DNA of 62,048 nucleotides. Origin: Roseateles sp. Its GTDB lineage: Bacteria; Pseudomonadota; Gammaproteobacteria; Burkholderiales; Burkholderiaceae_C. The position numbers and the translations under genes were made by a program. How positions within the stretch are numbered: the first letter of the stretch is position 1; each line of letters starts with the position of its first letter. The notes beneath the pieces were generated by a model, which worked only from the letters and a program-made list of their open reading frames with translations, did no database searches and was not told the DNA's origin. Below, piece after piece: positions 26,567 to 35,593 of the stretch. The stretch spans positions 1 to 62,048 of the forward strand of contig NZ_JAFAGT010000016.1 in the NCBI RefSeq assembly GCF_019237615.1, read 5' to 3'.

Positions 26567-27619
26567 GTGAAGATCGGCCCCCACCTCCTCCCCAACGCGC
26601 TGTTCGTGGCGCCAATGGCCGGGGTGACGGACCGGCCCTTCCGCCAGCTGTGCCGGCGCCTGGGCGCGGGATATGCGGTCAGCGAGATGGTCACGTCACG
26701 CAAGGAGCTGTGGGGCAGCCTCAAGACCTCGCGTCGCGCTGATCACTCGGGTGAGCCCGGCCCCATTGCCGTGCAGATCGCCGGCACCGACGCGGCCATG
26801 ATGGCCGAGGCTGCGGCCTACAACGTCGACCGCGGCGCGCAGATCATCGATATCAACATGGGCTGTCCGGCCAAGAAGGTCTGCAACAAATGGGCCGGCT
26901 CGGCGCTGATGCGCAACGAGGCGCTGGCGCTGGAGATCGTCGAGTCGGTCGTGGCCCAGTGCGTGCCGCGCGGCGTGCCGGTCACGCTGAAGATGCGCAC
27001 CGGCTGGAGCGCCGACGAGCGCAACGCGCTGCGCCTGGCGAAGCTGTTCGAGGCCGCCGGCATCGCGATGCTGACCATACACGGCCGAACGCGCGAGCAG
27101 GGGTACAAAGGCCTGGCGGAATACGACACCATCGCCGCCGTGAAGGCCGCGCTGTCCATCCCGGTCGTCGCCAACGGCGACATCGACACGCCCGAGAAGG
27201 CCCGCGACGTGCTGGCCTACACCCAGGCCGACGCGTTGATGATAGGTCGCGCGGCCCAGGGCCGGCCGTGGATCTTCCGCGAGGTGGCGCATTTCCTTGC
27301 CACCGGTGAGCACCTGCCTCCGCCCACCATCGTCGAAGCGCGCGACGTGCTGACCGAGCACCTGCATGACCACTACGGCCTGTACGGCGAACTCAGCGGC
27401 GTGCGCAGCGCGCGCAAGCACATCGGCTGGGCCGTGCGCGGTCTGCCCGGCGGCGAGGCCTTCCGCCAGCACATGAACACCCTGGAGCGCTGCGATCAGC
27501 AGTTGCAGGCGCTCCGCGACTGGTTCGACGAACTCGGCCAGGCGCATGACCGGCTGCCGCCCACCCTCGCGGCCGCCAACGACGAAGACGCACAGGCCGA
27601 CGAAGCCTGCGCCGCCTGA
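26567..27619 (+). CDS. dusB: tRNA-dihydrouridine synthase B
   Basis: DusB reduces specific uridines in the tRNA D-loop using FMN and NADPH. The product has the TIM-barrel motifs APMAGVTDRPFR, INMGCPAKKVCNKWAGSAL with the catalytic cysteine, TIHGRTREQGYKG, and DALMIGRAAQGRPWIF. I place the start at GTG 26567 (VKIGPHLL, 350 residues), since a TACAAT -10 lies at 26534 and relatives begin there; an ATG at 26495 would add 24 unrelated residues. It forms the classic dusB-fis operon. Confidence 0.94.
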   Translation: MKIGPHLLPNALFVAPMAGVTDRPFRQLCRRLGAGYAVSEMVTSRKELWGSLKTSRRADHSGEPGPIAVQIAGTDAAMMAEAAAYNVDRGAQIIDINMGCPAKKVCNKWAGSALMRNEALALEIVESVVAQCVPRGVPVTLKMRTGWSADERNALRLAKLFEAAGIAMLTIHGRTREQGYKGLAEYDTIAAVKAALSIPVVANGDIDTPEKARDVLAYTQADALMIGRAAQGRPWIFREVAHFLATGEHLPPPTIVEARDVLTEHLHDHYGLYGELSGVRSARKHIGWAVRGLPGGEAFRQHMNTLERCDQQLQALRDWFDELGQAHDRLPPTLAAANDEDAQADEACAA

Positions 27620-27636
27620 AACAAGAAACTCCTGTC

Positions 27637-27888
27637 ATGAGTGCCCAGAAGAACACCACCCCGCCCAACCCCATCGACGCCTGCGTGCGCGACAACCTCG
27701 AAGCCTTCTTCCGTGACCTCGATGGCCAGGAGCCGCATTCCATGCACGAGATGCTGGTGAAGCTGGTCGAGAAGCCGCTGTTCGAGATCGTCATGCGCGA
27801 GGCCGGCGGCAACCAGAGCAGGGCGGCGCAGTGGCTGGGCATCAACCGCAATACGCTGCGCCGCAAGCTGACCGATCACAATTTGTAA
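27637..27888 (+). CDS. fis: DNA-binding protein Fis
   Basis: Fis is a nucleoid-associated protein that bends DNA and activates rRNA promoters in fast growth. The 83-residue protein has the C-terminal helix-turn-helix GGNQSRAAQWLGINRNTLRRKL and the N-terminal dimerisation region with PLFEIVMREA. It is somewhat shorter than the 98-residue E. coli form, as usual for betaproteobacteria. It follows dusB by 17 bases and is followed by purH 60 bases on. Confidence 0.95.
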   Translation: MSAQKNTTPPNPIDACVRDNLEAFFRDLDGQEPHSMHEMLVKLVEKPLFEIVMREAGGNQSRAAQWLGINRNTLRRKLTDHNL

Positions 27889-27948
27889 GACCTTGCGGGT
27901 TGGACCTTTGAGCGCAGCGAAGAGCTCCGACCCCAACCGATCAAGACC

Positions 27949-29529
27949 ATGACACAACTCACCGCACTCCTCTCGGTCTCCGACAAGACCGGCATCCTCG
28001 AATTCGCCGAGGAGCTGCATGCTCTAGGCGCCAGGCTGCTGTCCACCGGCGGTACCGCCAAGCTGCTGGCCGAGGCCGGCCTGCCGGTGACGGAAGTGGC
28101 CGAGCACACCGGCTTCCCCGAGATGATGGACGGCCGCGTGAAGACGCTGCATCCCAAGATCCACGGCGGCCTGCTGGCGCGCAGCGACCTGCCCGAGCAT
28201 GTCGCGGCGATGCAGCAGCATGGCATCACGCGCATCGACATCCTGGCTGTCAACCTCTACCCCTTCGAGGCCACCGTGGCCAAGCCCGGCTGCACGCTGG
28301 AGGACGCCATCGAGAACATCGACATCGGCGGCCCGGCCATGGTGCGCAGCGCGGCCAAGAACTGGAAGGACGTGACGGTGCTGACCGATTCGGCCCAGTA
28401 CGCCGCCGTGCTGGCCGAGCTGAAGGCCCATGGCAGGACCAGCGACAAGACGCGCTTCGCGGCCTCCGTCGCGGCGTTCAACCGCATCGCGCAGTACGAC
28501 GCGGCCATCAGCAACTACCTGTCCGCGCTGAACGAGGACGGCAGCAAGGCCGAGTACCCGGCGCAGATGAACGCCACCTTCGTCAAGGTGCAGGACCTGC
28601 GCTACGGCGAGAACTCGCACCAGAGCGCCGCGCTGTACCGTGACCTGTTCCCGGCGCCGGGCTCGCTGGTGACCGGCAAGCAGCTGCAGGGCAAGGAACT
28701 CAGCTACAACAACATCGCCGACGCGGATGCCGCGTGGGAGTGCGTCAAGAGCTTTGACACGCCGGCCTGCGTCATCATCAAGCACGCCAACCCCTGCGGC
28801 GTGGCCGTGGGCGCCAACCCGGCCGAGGCCTACCAGAAGGCCTTCAAGACCGACCCCACCAGTGCCTTCGGCGGCATCATCGCCTTCAATCGCGAGGTGG
28901 ACGGCGCGGCCGCGCAGCTGGTCAGCAAGCAGTTCGTCGAGGTGCTGATGGCGCCGTCGTTCAGCGCCGAGGCGCTGGAGGTCTTCAAGGGCAAGGTCAA
29001 TGTGCGCCTGCTGCAGATCGCGCTGCCTCCGGGCGGCGCCCGCCCCTGGGACCAGGGCCGCAACGCCGGAGACAGCAAGCGCGTCGGCTCGGGCCTGCTG
29101 CTGCAGACGGCCGACAACCATTTCCTGAAGCGCGAGGACCTGAAGATCGTCACGACGCTGCAGCCCACGCCCCAGCAACTGGACGACCTGATGTTCGCCT
29201 GGACCGTCGCGCAGTACGTGAAGAGCAACGCCATCGTCTTCTGCGGCGGCGGCATGACGCTGGGCGTGGGTGCGGGCCAGATGAGCCGCATCGACTCGGC
29301 CCGCATCGCGTCCATCAAGGCCGACAACGCCGGCCTGAACCTGAAGGGCTCGGCCGTCGCGAGCGACGCCTTCTTCCCGTTCCGCGACGGGCTGGACGTG
29401 CTGGCCGATGCCGGCGCCTCCTGCGTGATCCAGCCGGGCGGCTCCATGCGCGACGATGAGGTCATCGCCGCGGCGAACGAGCGCGGCATCGCGATGGTGC
29501 TGACCGGCGTGCGTCACTTCCGGCACTGA
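27949..29529 (+). CDS. purH: Bifunctional AICAR formyltransferase/IMP cyclohydrolase PurH
   Basis: PurH carries out the last two steps of de novo purine synthesis. The 526-residue protein has the N-terminal IMP cyclohydrolase (MGS-like) domain with [25 protein letters not shown] and [17 protein letters not shown], and the C-terminal formyltransferase with [29 protein letters not shown], the [10 protein letters not shown] region and [11 protein letters not shown]. In Burkholderiales ruvC often follows closely; here ruvC lies 6 kb further on. Confidence 0.97.
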   Translation: MTQLTALLSVSDKTGILEFAEELHALGARLLSTGGTAKLLAEAGLPVTEVAEHTGFPEMMDGRVKTLHPKIHGGLLARSDLPEHVAAMQQHGITRIDILAVNLYPFEATVAKPGCTLEDAIENIDIGGPAMVRSAAKNWKDVTVLTDSAQYAAVLAELKAHGRTSDKTRFAASVAAFNRIAQYDAAISNYLSALNEDGSKAEYPAQMNATFVKVQDLRYGENSHQSAALYRDLFPAPGSLVTGKQLQGKELSYNNIADADAAWECVKSFDTPACVIIKHANPCGVAVGANPAEAYQKAFKTDPTSAFGGIIAFNREVDGAAAQLVSKQFVEVLMAPSFSAEALEVFKGKVNVRLLQIALPPGGARPWDQGRNAGDSKRVGSGLLLQTADNHFLKREDLKIVTTLQPTPQQLDDLMFAWTVAQYVKSNAIVFCGGGMTLGVGAGQMSRIDSARIASIKADNAGLNLKGSAVASDAFFPFRDGLDVLADAGASCVIQPGGSMRDDEVIAAANERGIAMVLTGVRHFRH

Positions 29530-29540
29530 GATGAGACCGA

Positions 29541-29601
29541 GGGCAGCCCCTGCGGGCTGTCCGACGCCCATCGAAGGACCATCCCTGCCAGTCAGGGATG
29601 G
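29541..29601 (+). terminator. Tandem hairpins downstream of purH
   Basis: Two 9-bp hairpins lie in the 182-base gap: GGGCAGCCC/GGGCTGTCC at 29541-29562 with loop CTGC (one G-T pair), and CCATCCCTG/CAGGGATGG at 29579-29601 with a 5-base loop. Neither has a U-run, so they may act as mRNA-stabilising 3' structures or Rho-linked ends rather than classic terminators. Confidence 0.5.
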
Positions 29602-29711
29602 GCATGAGCCGGCTCTAGACGTAGTCCTCTAGTCCAGGGCCTCTCCCGTTGGTGAGGTCCCGTCTTGGGGTTAGCCTCGGTGCATCCAGCAAGAGCACCG
29701 GAGACCGACCC

Positions 29712-31133
29712 ATGGACAACACGCTGCAGGAGCGGCTTCATCTGGCGCTGACGGCCCAGCGCCGCGCCTTCGAGGCCGAGCGCATGCCGAGCTACGAGGT
29801 GCGCCGTGACCGCCTGCAGCGCCTGCTCGACATGACGCGTGAGCATGGCGAGGCCCTGGCCGCAGCCATCGCGCAGGACTTCGGCCACCGCGCCCGCCAG
29901 GAGTCGCTGCTGGCCGACATCTTCACGGTCGAGGCCGGCGCCCGCCACGCCTTGAAGCATCTGCGCCGCTGGATGAGGCCGCGGCGCGTGCCGACGCCGC
30001 TGCACTTCCGGCCCGGTCGCAATACGCTGATGCGCCAGCCGCTGGGTGTCGTGGGCATAGTCTCGCCCTGGAACTACCCCTACTACCTGGCCATGGAACC
30101 GGCCGTCGCGGCGCTGGCCGCCGGCAACCGCGTGCTCATCAAGCCCTCGGAGCTGACGCCGGCCACCGCAGAGTTGATGGCCCGCATCGTCGCCGAGCAT
30201 TTCAAACCGGAGGAGATGCAGGTCATCACGGGGGGCGCCGAGGTCGGCAAGGCCTTCGTCGGCCTGCCCTTCGACCACCTCTTCTTCACAGGCTCCACGG
30301 CCGTCGGCCGCCTCGTCGCACAGGCGGCAGCGAAGAACCTGACGCCGGTCACTTTGGAGCTGGGCGGCAAGTCGCCCGTCGTCGTGGACCGCAGCTGCGA
30401 CCTTGAGCTGACCGCTTCGCGCCTGGCCTTCGGCAAGCTCTTCAACGCCGGCCAGACCTGCGTGGCGCCAGACTACCTGCTGGTGCCCCGGGAACTGATC
30501 GAGCCGCTGAGCCAGCGCATCCTCGCCGAGATGCGCCGCATGTATCCGCGCATAGACGGCAATGCCGACTACAGCAGCATCGCCTCGCCTCGCCACCTCG
30601 CACGCCTGCAGGGCCTGCTCGACGATGCGGCCGCCCGCGGCGCCCGCGTGCTGCGCAGCCACGATGAACAGCCCGGCGACCGTCCCAATGATCGTCGCAT
30701 GGTGCCCGCGCTGCTGCTGGACGTGACGCCCGAGATGGCGGTCATGCAGGAGGAGATCTTCGGCCCGCTGCTGCCCGTCGTCGGCTACGACCGGGTCGAC
30801 GAGGCCCTGGCCCACATCAATCGCGGCGACCGCCCGCTGGCGCTCTACTGGTTCGGCCGCGACGGCGCCGCGCGCGAGCAGGTGATGTGCCAGACCCATG
30901 CCGGCGGCGTGACCATCAACGACTGCCTGTGGCATTTCGGCCAGGAGGAGCAGCCCATAGGCGGCGTCGGCGCCAGTGGCATGGGGGCCTATCACGGCGA
31001 ATGGGGCTTCCGCACCTGCAGCAAGGAGAAGCCCATCTTCATCCAGTCCAGCTTCGCCGGCACGCGGCTGTTCCAGCCGCCCTATGGCGCCACCTTCGAG
31101 CGCCTGCTTTCCCTGCTCAAGCGGATCGCCTGA
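29712..31133 (+). CDS. NAD(P)-dependent aldehyde dehydrogenase (coniferyl aldehyde dehydrogenase type)
   Basis: The 473-residue enzyme oxidises an aldehyde to the acid. Conserved parts are SPWNYPYYL, the glutamate of ELGGKSP, and catalytic C250 in GQTCVAPDYLLVP; that CVAPDY context is typical of class 3/coniferyl aldehyde dehydrogenases and fatty aldehyde dehydrogenases. The start at ATG 29712 follows a GGAGACC ribosome site. Its stop overlaps the start of a GMC-family alcohol oxidase, so the two probably oxidise an alcohol to a carboxylate in sequence. The true substrate is not visible. Confidence 0.9.
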   Translation: MDNTLQERLHLALTAQRRAFEAERMPSYEVRRDRLQRLLDMTREHGEALAAAIAQDFGHRARQESLLADIFTVEAGARHALKHLRRWMRPRRVPTPLHFRPGRNTLMRQPLGVVGIVSPWNYPYYLAMEPAVAALAAGNRVLIKPSELTPATAELMARIVAEHFKPEEMQVITGGAEVGKAFVGLPFDHLFFTGSTAVGRLVAQAAAKNLTPVTLELGGKSPVVVDRSCDLELTASRLAFGKLFNAGQTCVAPDYLLVPRELIEPLSQRILAEMRRMYPRIDGNADYSSIASPRHLARLQGLLDDAAARGARVLRSHDEQPGDRPNDRRMVPALLLDVTPEMAVMQEEIFGPLLPVVGYDRVDEALAHINRGDRPLALYWFGRDGAAREQVMCQTHAGGVTINDCLWHFGQEEQPIGGVGASGMGAYHGEWGFRTCSKEKPIFIQSSFAGTRLFQPPYGATFERLLSLLKRIA

Positions 31134-32779
31134 TGCCCATGAACGACGCGCCGCACTTCGACGAGAGCCACGACGTCATCGTCATCGGCGGCGGCTCGTC
31201 CGGCTCGGCACTGGCCGGGCGGCTGAGCGAAGACCGCGACACGCAGGTGCTGGTGCTGGAGGCCGGCGCCGACGTGAACAACTGGCTTGGCAGCGTGCCC
31301 ACCGCCGCGGTGCTGATGGTGCCCAGCAGGCTGCACAACTACGCCTTCGAGACCGTGCCCCAGCCCGGCCTGGACGGTCGCCGCGGCTATGTGCCGCGCG
31401 GCAAGATGCTGGGCGGCTCTTCGGGCATCAATGCCATGGTCTACATCCGCGGCCAGCGCGAGGACTACGACCATTGGGCCGCCCTCGGCAACCCCGGCTG
31501 GGCCTGGGACGACGTGCTGCCCTTCTTCATCAAGAGTGAGGGCAATGACACGTTCGGTGCGCCGCTGCATGGCAACGCAGGCCCGCTGAAGGTCAGCCAG
31601 CTGCGCACCGACAACCCGCTTCACGCCGCCTGGCTGGCGGCCGGCCGCGAGGCGGGCCATGCGATCAACGTCGATTTCAACGGCGCGACGCAGGAAGGCC
31701 TGGGCATCTATCAGGTCACGCAGGACGGTGGCGAGCGCTGCAGCGCTGCGCGCGCCTACCTGCGCCCGCACCTGGGCCGGCCCAACCTGCGCGTGACGGT
31801 GCAGGCCCAGGTGCTGCGTATCCTGTTCGACGGCCGCCGCGCCGTGGGCGTCGAGGCCCGCGTGGGCGGTGTGCTGCGCCGGCTGCAGGCCAGGCGCGAG
31901 GTGGTGCTAGCGGCGGGTGCCATCCAGTCGCCGCAGCTGCTGATGCTGTCCGGCGTGGGGGACGCGGCGCAGCTGCAGGCTCAGGGCATTCCCGTGCTGC
32001 ACCACCTGCCCGGCGTCGGCGCCAACCTGCAGGACCACCCGGACTTCGTCTTCGGCTTGCGCAGCCGCAGCCTGGACACCTTCGGCCTGTCGCTGCGCGG
32101 CGGGCTGGCGTTCTGGCGCGGCATGCAGCGCTACCGCGCCGAGCGCCGCGGCATGCTGACCAGCAACTTCGCCGAGGGCGGCGGCTTCCTGCGCAGCAGC
32201 GCCGAGCAGTCACGGCCCGACATCCAGCTGCATTTTGTCGTCGCCGCCGTGGAAGACCATGCCCGCAAGCTGCGCTGGGGCCATGGCATCTCCTGTCATG
32301 TCTGCCTGCTGCGCCCGCGCAGCCGCGGCAGCGTGCGGCTCGCCGGCCGGGACGCGAGCAGTGCGCCGCTGATCGACCCGGCCTTCTTCCAGCATCCCGA
32401 CGACATGCCGCAAATGGTGGCCGGCTTCAAGCTCACCCGCGCGCTGCTGGAGCAGCCGTCGTTGCGCGCGCACTGGCGCACCGAGATGTGGAGCACCGAG
32501 ACGCGTTCGGACGCCGACATCGAGGCCTTGCTGCGCCGCCGCGCCGACACCATCTACCACCCGGTGGGCACGTGCAGGATGGGCGCCGATGCGCTGGCCG
32601 TCGTCGATGCCGAGCTGCGCGTGCACGGACTGCTGGGCCTGCGCGTGGTGGACGCATCCATCATGCCCACGCTGATCAGCGGCAACACCAACGCGCCGGC
32701 GATGATGATCGGCGAGAAGGCCGCGCAGATGATGCGGGCCTCGATGCGGCGGCCCGCCGCCGCCGCGCAGCTGGCCTGA
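31133..32779 (+). CDS. GMC family FAD-dependent alcohol dehydrogenase
   Basis: The 548-residue protein belongs to the glucose-methanol-choline oxidoreductases, the group that includes choline dehydrogenase and AlkJ-type alkanol dehydrogenase. It has the N-terminal FAD motif VIVIGGGSSGSALAGRL with VLVLEAG, the GMC signature GRRGYVPRGKMLGGSSGINAM, GAIQSPQLLMLSGVGD, and the C-terminal YHPVGTCRMG catalytic histidine region. The ATG overlaps the aldehyde dehydrogenase stop (TGATG), and a second ATG lies two codons on. Together they look like a membrane-associated alcohol-to-acid pair; a long-chain alcohol substrate is an inference. Confidence 0.9.
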   Translation: MPMNDAPHFDESHDVIVIGGGSSGSALAGRLSEDRDTQVLVLEAGADVNNWLGSVPTAAVLMVPSRLHNYAFETVPQPGLDGRRGYVPRGKMLGGSSGINAMVYIRGQREDYDHWAALGNPGWAWDDVLPFFIKSEGNDTFGAPLHGNAGPLKVSQLRTDNPLHAAWLAAGREAGHAINVDFNGATQEGLGIYQVTQDGGERCSAARAYLRPHLGRPNLRVTVQAQVLRILFDGRRAVGVEARVGGVLRRLQARREVVLAAGAIQSPQLLMLSGVGDAAQLQAQGIPVLHHLPGVGANLQDHPDFVFGLRSRSLDTFGLSLRGGLAFWRGMQRYRAERRGMLTSNFAEGGGFLRSSAEQSRPDIQLHFVVAAVEDHARKLRWGHGISCHVCLLRPRSRGSVRLAGRDASSAPLIDPAFFQHPDDMPQMVAGFKLTRALLEQPSLRAHWRTEMWSTETRSDADIEALLRRRADTIYHPVGTCRMGADALAVVDAELRVHGLLGLRVVDASIMPTLISGNTNAPAMMIGEKAAQMMRASMRRPAAAAQLA

Positions 32780-32941
32780 CCGGGGGGCGTGCGACCGCAG
32801 ACCTGTCGCCTGCTGGCTGAGCGCAGGCTTGCATGTTGCACGTAAAGCCTTGAAACCGGACGGCCCGTCGTCAGATCCGGGGCGCAAACTGCCGTCGGCC
32901 GGCGTGCGTGGCACGCGGGCGACGCTTCGAGGAGTGTTGCG

Positions 32942-33826
32942 ATGAAATTTCCCCGATTCCTGCTGATCTGCGTGGCCTTGCTGTCCCTGCTGTGGATGGG
33001 CGCGGCACAGGCCCTGCCAACCGTCGACGAGGTCCAGGCCGCCACGCAGCGCGGCGACTACGCCGGCGCCGAGAAGCTGATGCGCGAGGTCGTCGCGGCC
33101 AAGCCCGACAGCGCGCGGGCGCATTACGTGCTGGCCGAGATCCTGGCGCATGAGCGCAAGTTCGGCGACGCCGCCACCCATGTGCAGCGTGCGCGCGGGC
33201 TGGACCCGGCCATCAAGTTCGCCGACCCGGCCAAGTTCAGTGCCTTCGAGCAGCTGTTGCAGCGCGAGCAGGCCGCCGAGGCCAGGCCGTCCAACGTACC
33301 GGCCGCCGTCAAGCCTGCGGCACCGCTGCGGGCCGCGCCTGCCGAGCGCAGCGGTGGCGGCATCCCGGTCTGGGTGCTGCTGGTCGGCGCCGGCCTCTTC
33401 ATCTGGATCGCCGCGAGCTGGATGCGTCGTCGCACCGAGGCCCAGGTGCCGTCCCAGCCCGCGATGGCCGGCGGCGGCTACGGCATGGGCGGTGGCTATG
33501 GCCCGCAGCCGGGCTATGGCCCCGGCGTGCCGCCGGCGTCCGGCGGCCCCGGCCTGATGGGCGTGGGCCTGGCCGCCGCGGGCGGCGTGGCGGCCGGCAT
33601 GCTGGCCGAGAAGCTGCTGCACGAGGGCCGCGACGAGCGCAGCCTGCCGCGCGACCATGACGGCAGCGCGGGCAGCGGGCTGGTGCCTGGCAGTTTCGAC
33701 TCGGGCAGCAGCAACGGGGCGGCCGACGAGCTGGCCCGTCGCGACGTCGACTTCGGCAGTGGCGACGGCTGGGGCGGCGGCGATGCCGGCAGCAACGACT
33801 TCGGCAGCGGCGGCGACGACTGGTAG
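32942..33826 (+). CDS. Membrane-anchored TPR protein with glycine-rich tail
   Basis: The 294-residue product has a signal peptide (LLSLLWMGAAQAL), one or two tetratricopeptide repeats at about residues 26-90 (TQRGDYAGAEKLMREVV..ARAHYVLAEI), a transmembrane helix (PVWVLLVGAGLFIWIAASW, about 140-158), and a low-complexity tail. The tail has GGGYGMGGGYG, a glycine-zipper-like segment, and a C-terminus of Gly, Ser and Asp. I recognise the architecture but not a function. The 162 bases upstream hold no other gene that I can see. Confidence 0.8.
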   Translation: MKFPRFLLICVALLSLLWMGAAQALPTVDEVQAATQRGDYAGAEKLMREVVAAKPDSARAHYVLAEILAHERKFGDAATHVQRARGLDPAIKFADPAKFSAFEQLLQREQAAEARPSNVPAAVKPAAPLRAAPAERSGGGIPVWVLLVGAGLFIWIAASWMRRRTEAQVPSQPAMAGGGYGMGGGYGPQPGYGPGVPPASGGPGLMGVGLAAAGGVAAGMLAEKLLHEGRDERSLPRDHDGSAGSGLVPGSFDSGSSNGAADELARRDVDFGSGDGWGGGDAGSNDFGSGGDDW

Positions 33827-33845
33827 GCGGCCACGATCGGGCCGC

Positions 33846-33858
33846 GATAATCCGGCCC
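33846..33858 (+). promoter_or_regulatory. Candidate -10 element giving a leaderless acyltransferase transcript
   Basis: GATAAT at 33846-33851 ends seven bases before the ATG at 33859, the same spacing as at lpxC. No good -35 is visible. Confidence 0.4.
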
Positions 33859-34509
33859 ATGACGCTTGCCGCCTTCACCGGCCAGTTGCTCGCCTTCATC
33901 GCCCGGCTCATCACGGGTGCGCAGGGCCACTGGAAGGGCTGCCCGCCAAAAGCAGAGCAGCGCATCTACATCGCCAACCACCAGAGTCATTTCGACCTTG
34001 TCCTGATATGGGCCGCCTTTCCGCATGAGCTGCGGGCCTCGACCCGCGCCATTGCCGCGCGCGACTACTGGACCAAGAGCGCCTTCAGGCGCTGGCTGAC
34101 GACCGAGGTCTTCAACGCCATCTACGTCAGCCGCAGCCGCGCCACCCCCGACGAGGACCCGCTGGAGCCACTGGCCGAGGCGCTGGCCAATGGCGACTCC
34201 CTGGTCATCTTTCCGGAGGGCACGCGCTCCAGCAAGGGCAACCCCATGCCCTTCAAGTCCGGCATCTTCCACCTGGCCGAGCAGTTCCCCCATGTGCCGC
34301 TGATCCCGACCTGGATAGACAACGTTCAGCGCGTCATGCCCAAGGGCGAGGTCGTGCCCGTGCCCATCCTGTGCACGGTCACTTTCGGCGCGCCGCTGCA
34401 GCTGCGCGAGGGTGAAAGCAAGGCCGACTTCCTGTGCCGCGCGCGCGAGGCCGTGATGGAGCAGCGGCCCGATCCCGCGGCGGTGGGGCATGTGGCGGAG
34501 TCCGACTGA
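33859..34509 (+). CDS. 1-acyl-sn-glycerol-3-phosphate acyltransferase (PlsC family)
   Basis: The 216-residue protein has the acyltransferase block I NHQSHFD (about residues 41-47), a block II-like VSRSRATPDED region, and block III FPEGTRSS, all hallmarks of PlsC-type enzymes that acylate lysophosphatidate. Its stop overlaps a CdsA-like gene, so the pair could carry lysophosphatidate through phosphatidate towards CDP-diacylglycerol. It may be an accessory paralogue rather than the main PlsC. Confidence 0.88.
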   Translation: MTLAAFTGQLLAFIARLITGAQGHWKGCPPKAEQRIYIANHQSHFDLVLIWAAFPHELRASTRAIAARDYWTKSAFRRWLTTEVFNAIYVSRSRATPDEDPLEPLAEALANGDSLVIFPEGTRSSKGNPMPFKSGIFHLAEQFPHVPLIPTWIDNVQRVMPKGEVVPVPILCTVTFGAPLQLREGESKADFLCRAREAVMEQRPDPAAVGHVAESD

Positions 34510-35510
34510 TGGTGGGCTGGCTCAAGCAATTGACCTCGAACGAGCAGGTGGCCCTGCTGTTCCTCGTGCTGTTCGGATTCCTGCTGCTGCTGAGCATCGG
34601 ACTGTTCCTGAACTCGCTGCGCGAGCGCGAGAACGAGGACGACCGGCTGGCCTCGCGGCTGGCCTGGTCACGCGTGCGCCGCGACCTGCGCGCGGCCTGG
34701 GTGGGCGGCTGCCTGTTCTGGGTGGCATGGATCTCCGGGCCGCTGGGCGCGACGCTGCTGTTCGCGCTGCTGTCCTTCCTCGCGCTGCGCGAATTCATCA
34801 CCCTCTTGCACACCCAGCGCAGCGACCACCGCACGCTCATCGTCGCCTTCTTCGTGCTGCTGCCGGTGCAGTACATGATCTGCGGCACGCGCTTCTTCGA
34901 CCTCTTCACCGTCTTCCTGCCGGTCTACGGCTTCCTCGCGCTGCCCATCGTCAGCGCGCTGGCCGACGATCCACAGCGCTTCCTGGAGCGCAACGCCAAG
35001 ATCCAGTGGGGCGTGATGGTCTGCGTCTACGGCCTGTCGCATGCGCCGGCCCTGCTGCTGCTGGACTTCCCCGGTTATACGGGACGCGGTGCCTTCCTGC
35101 TGTTCTTCCTCGTCATGGTCGTCGCGGCAGCGCAGATCGCGCAGGAGATCGCGCGCCGCCTGCTGCGCCGCCGGCCGGTGGCGCGGCGCATCAGCCGCAG
35201 CTTCTCGATGCGGGCCTGGTGGGTGGGTACGCTGACCGGCGCGGCGGCGGGCGGCCTGCTGTTCTGGATCACGCCCTTCAAGGCCGGCCAGGCGCTGGCG
35301 ATGGCGTTCGTGACGGCCGGCGCGGCCGGCTTCGGCGACCTGGTCATGAAGGCGCTGAAGAAGGACGCCGGTGCGCGCTACTGGGGCAACCGCAGCTCCA
35401 TCACCGGCGCCGTGGGCCTGCTGGACCGCATCGCCGTGCTGTGTTTCGCGGCGCCGGTGTTCTTCCATTCGGCGCGCTGGTACTTCCAGCTGCCGCTGGG
35501 GTACAGGTGA
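34509..35510 (+). CDS. CdsA-like phosphatidate cytidylyltransferase, divergent signature
   Basis: The 333-residue polytopic protein (about nine hydrophobic segments) belongs to the CTP:phosphatidate cytidylyltransferase family, and its pairing with a PlsC homologue supports this. The C-terminal signature is altered: GDLVMKALKKDAGARYWG...GAVGLLDRIA stands where the family usually has SxxKRxxxxKD...HGGxxDRxD, so the second arginine and the last aspartate of the DRxD motif are replaced. Activity or substrate may differ from housekeeping CdsA. I chose the ATG at 34509 that overlaps the plsC stop. Confidence 0.82.
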   Translation: MVGWLKQLTSNEQVALLFLVLFGFLLLLSIGLFLNSLRERENEDDRLASRLAWSRVRRDLRAAWVGGCLFWVAWISGPLGATLLFALLSFLALREFITLLHTQRSDHRTLIVAFFVLLPVQYMICGTRFFDLFTVFLPVYGFLALPIVSALADDPQRFLERNAKIQWGVMVCVYGLSHAPALLLLDFPGYTGRGAFLLFFLVMVVAAAQIAQEIARRLLRRRPVARRISRSFSMRAWWVGTLTGAAAGGLLFWITPFKAGQALAMAFVTAGAAGFGDLVMKALKKDAGARYWGNRSSITGAVGLLDRIAVLCFAAPVFFHSARWYFQLPLGYR

Positions 35511-35593
35511 TGTCGACCCCCATGCGAACTCCGCTTGACGCCCCCCAAGGGGGGCTCATCGCCCATGGGGCGCTCTGGCGGGGGATGCGATGA
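35510..35593 (+). CDS. Putative coupling mini-ORF between cdsA-like gene and ruvC
   Basis: A 27-codon frame ([20 protein letters not shown]...) runs from an ATG overlapping the upstream stop (TGATG) to a TGA overlapping the ruvC ATG at 35590. It contains a perfect palindrome CCCCCCAAGGGGGG-type core at 35541-35554 followed by CTCATC, related to the dcw linkers, and a G-rich ribosome site at 35577-35585. It shows that the linker pattern is not limited to the cell-wall cluster. Confidence 0.35.
   Translation: MSTPMRTPLDAPQGGLIAHGALWRGMR

Noticed and set aside
29541-29601. Classic intrinsic terminators after purH
   Set aside because: Two good hairpins but no U-run follows either, so I list them as hairpins with moderate confidence only.
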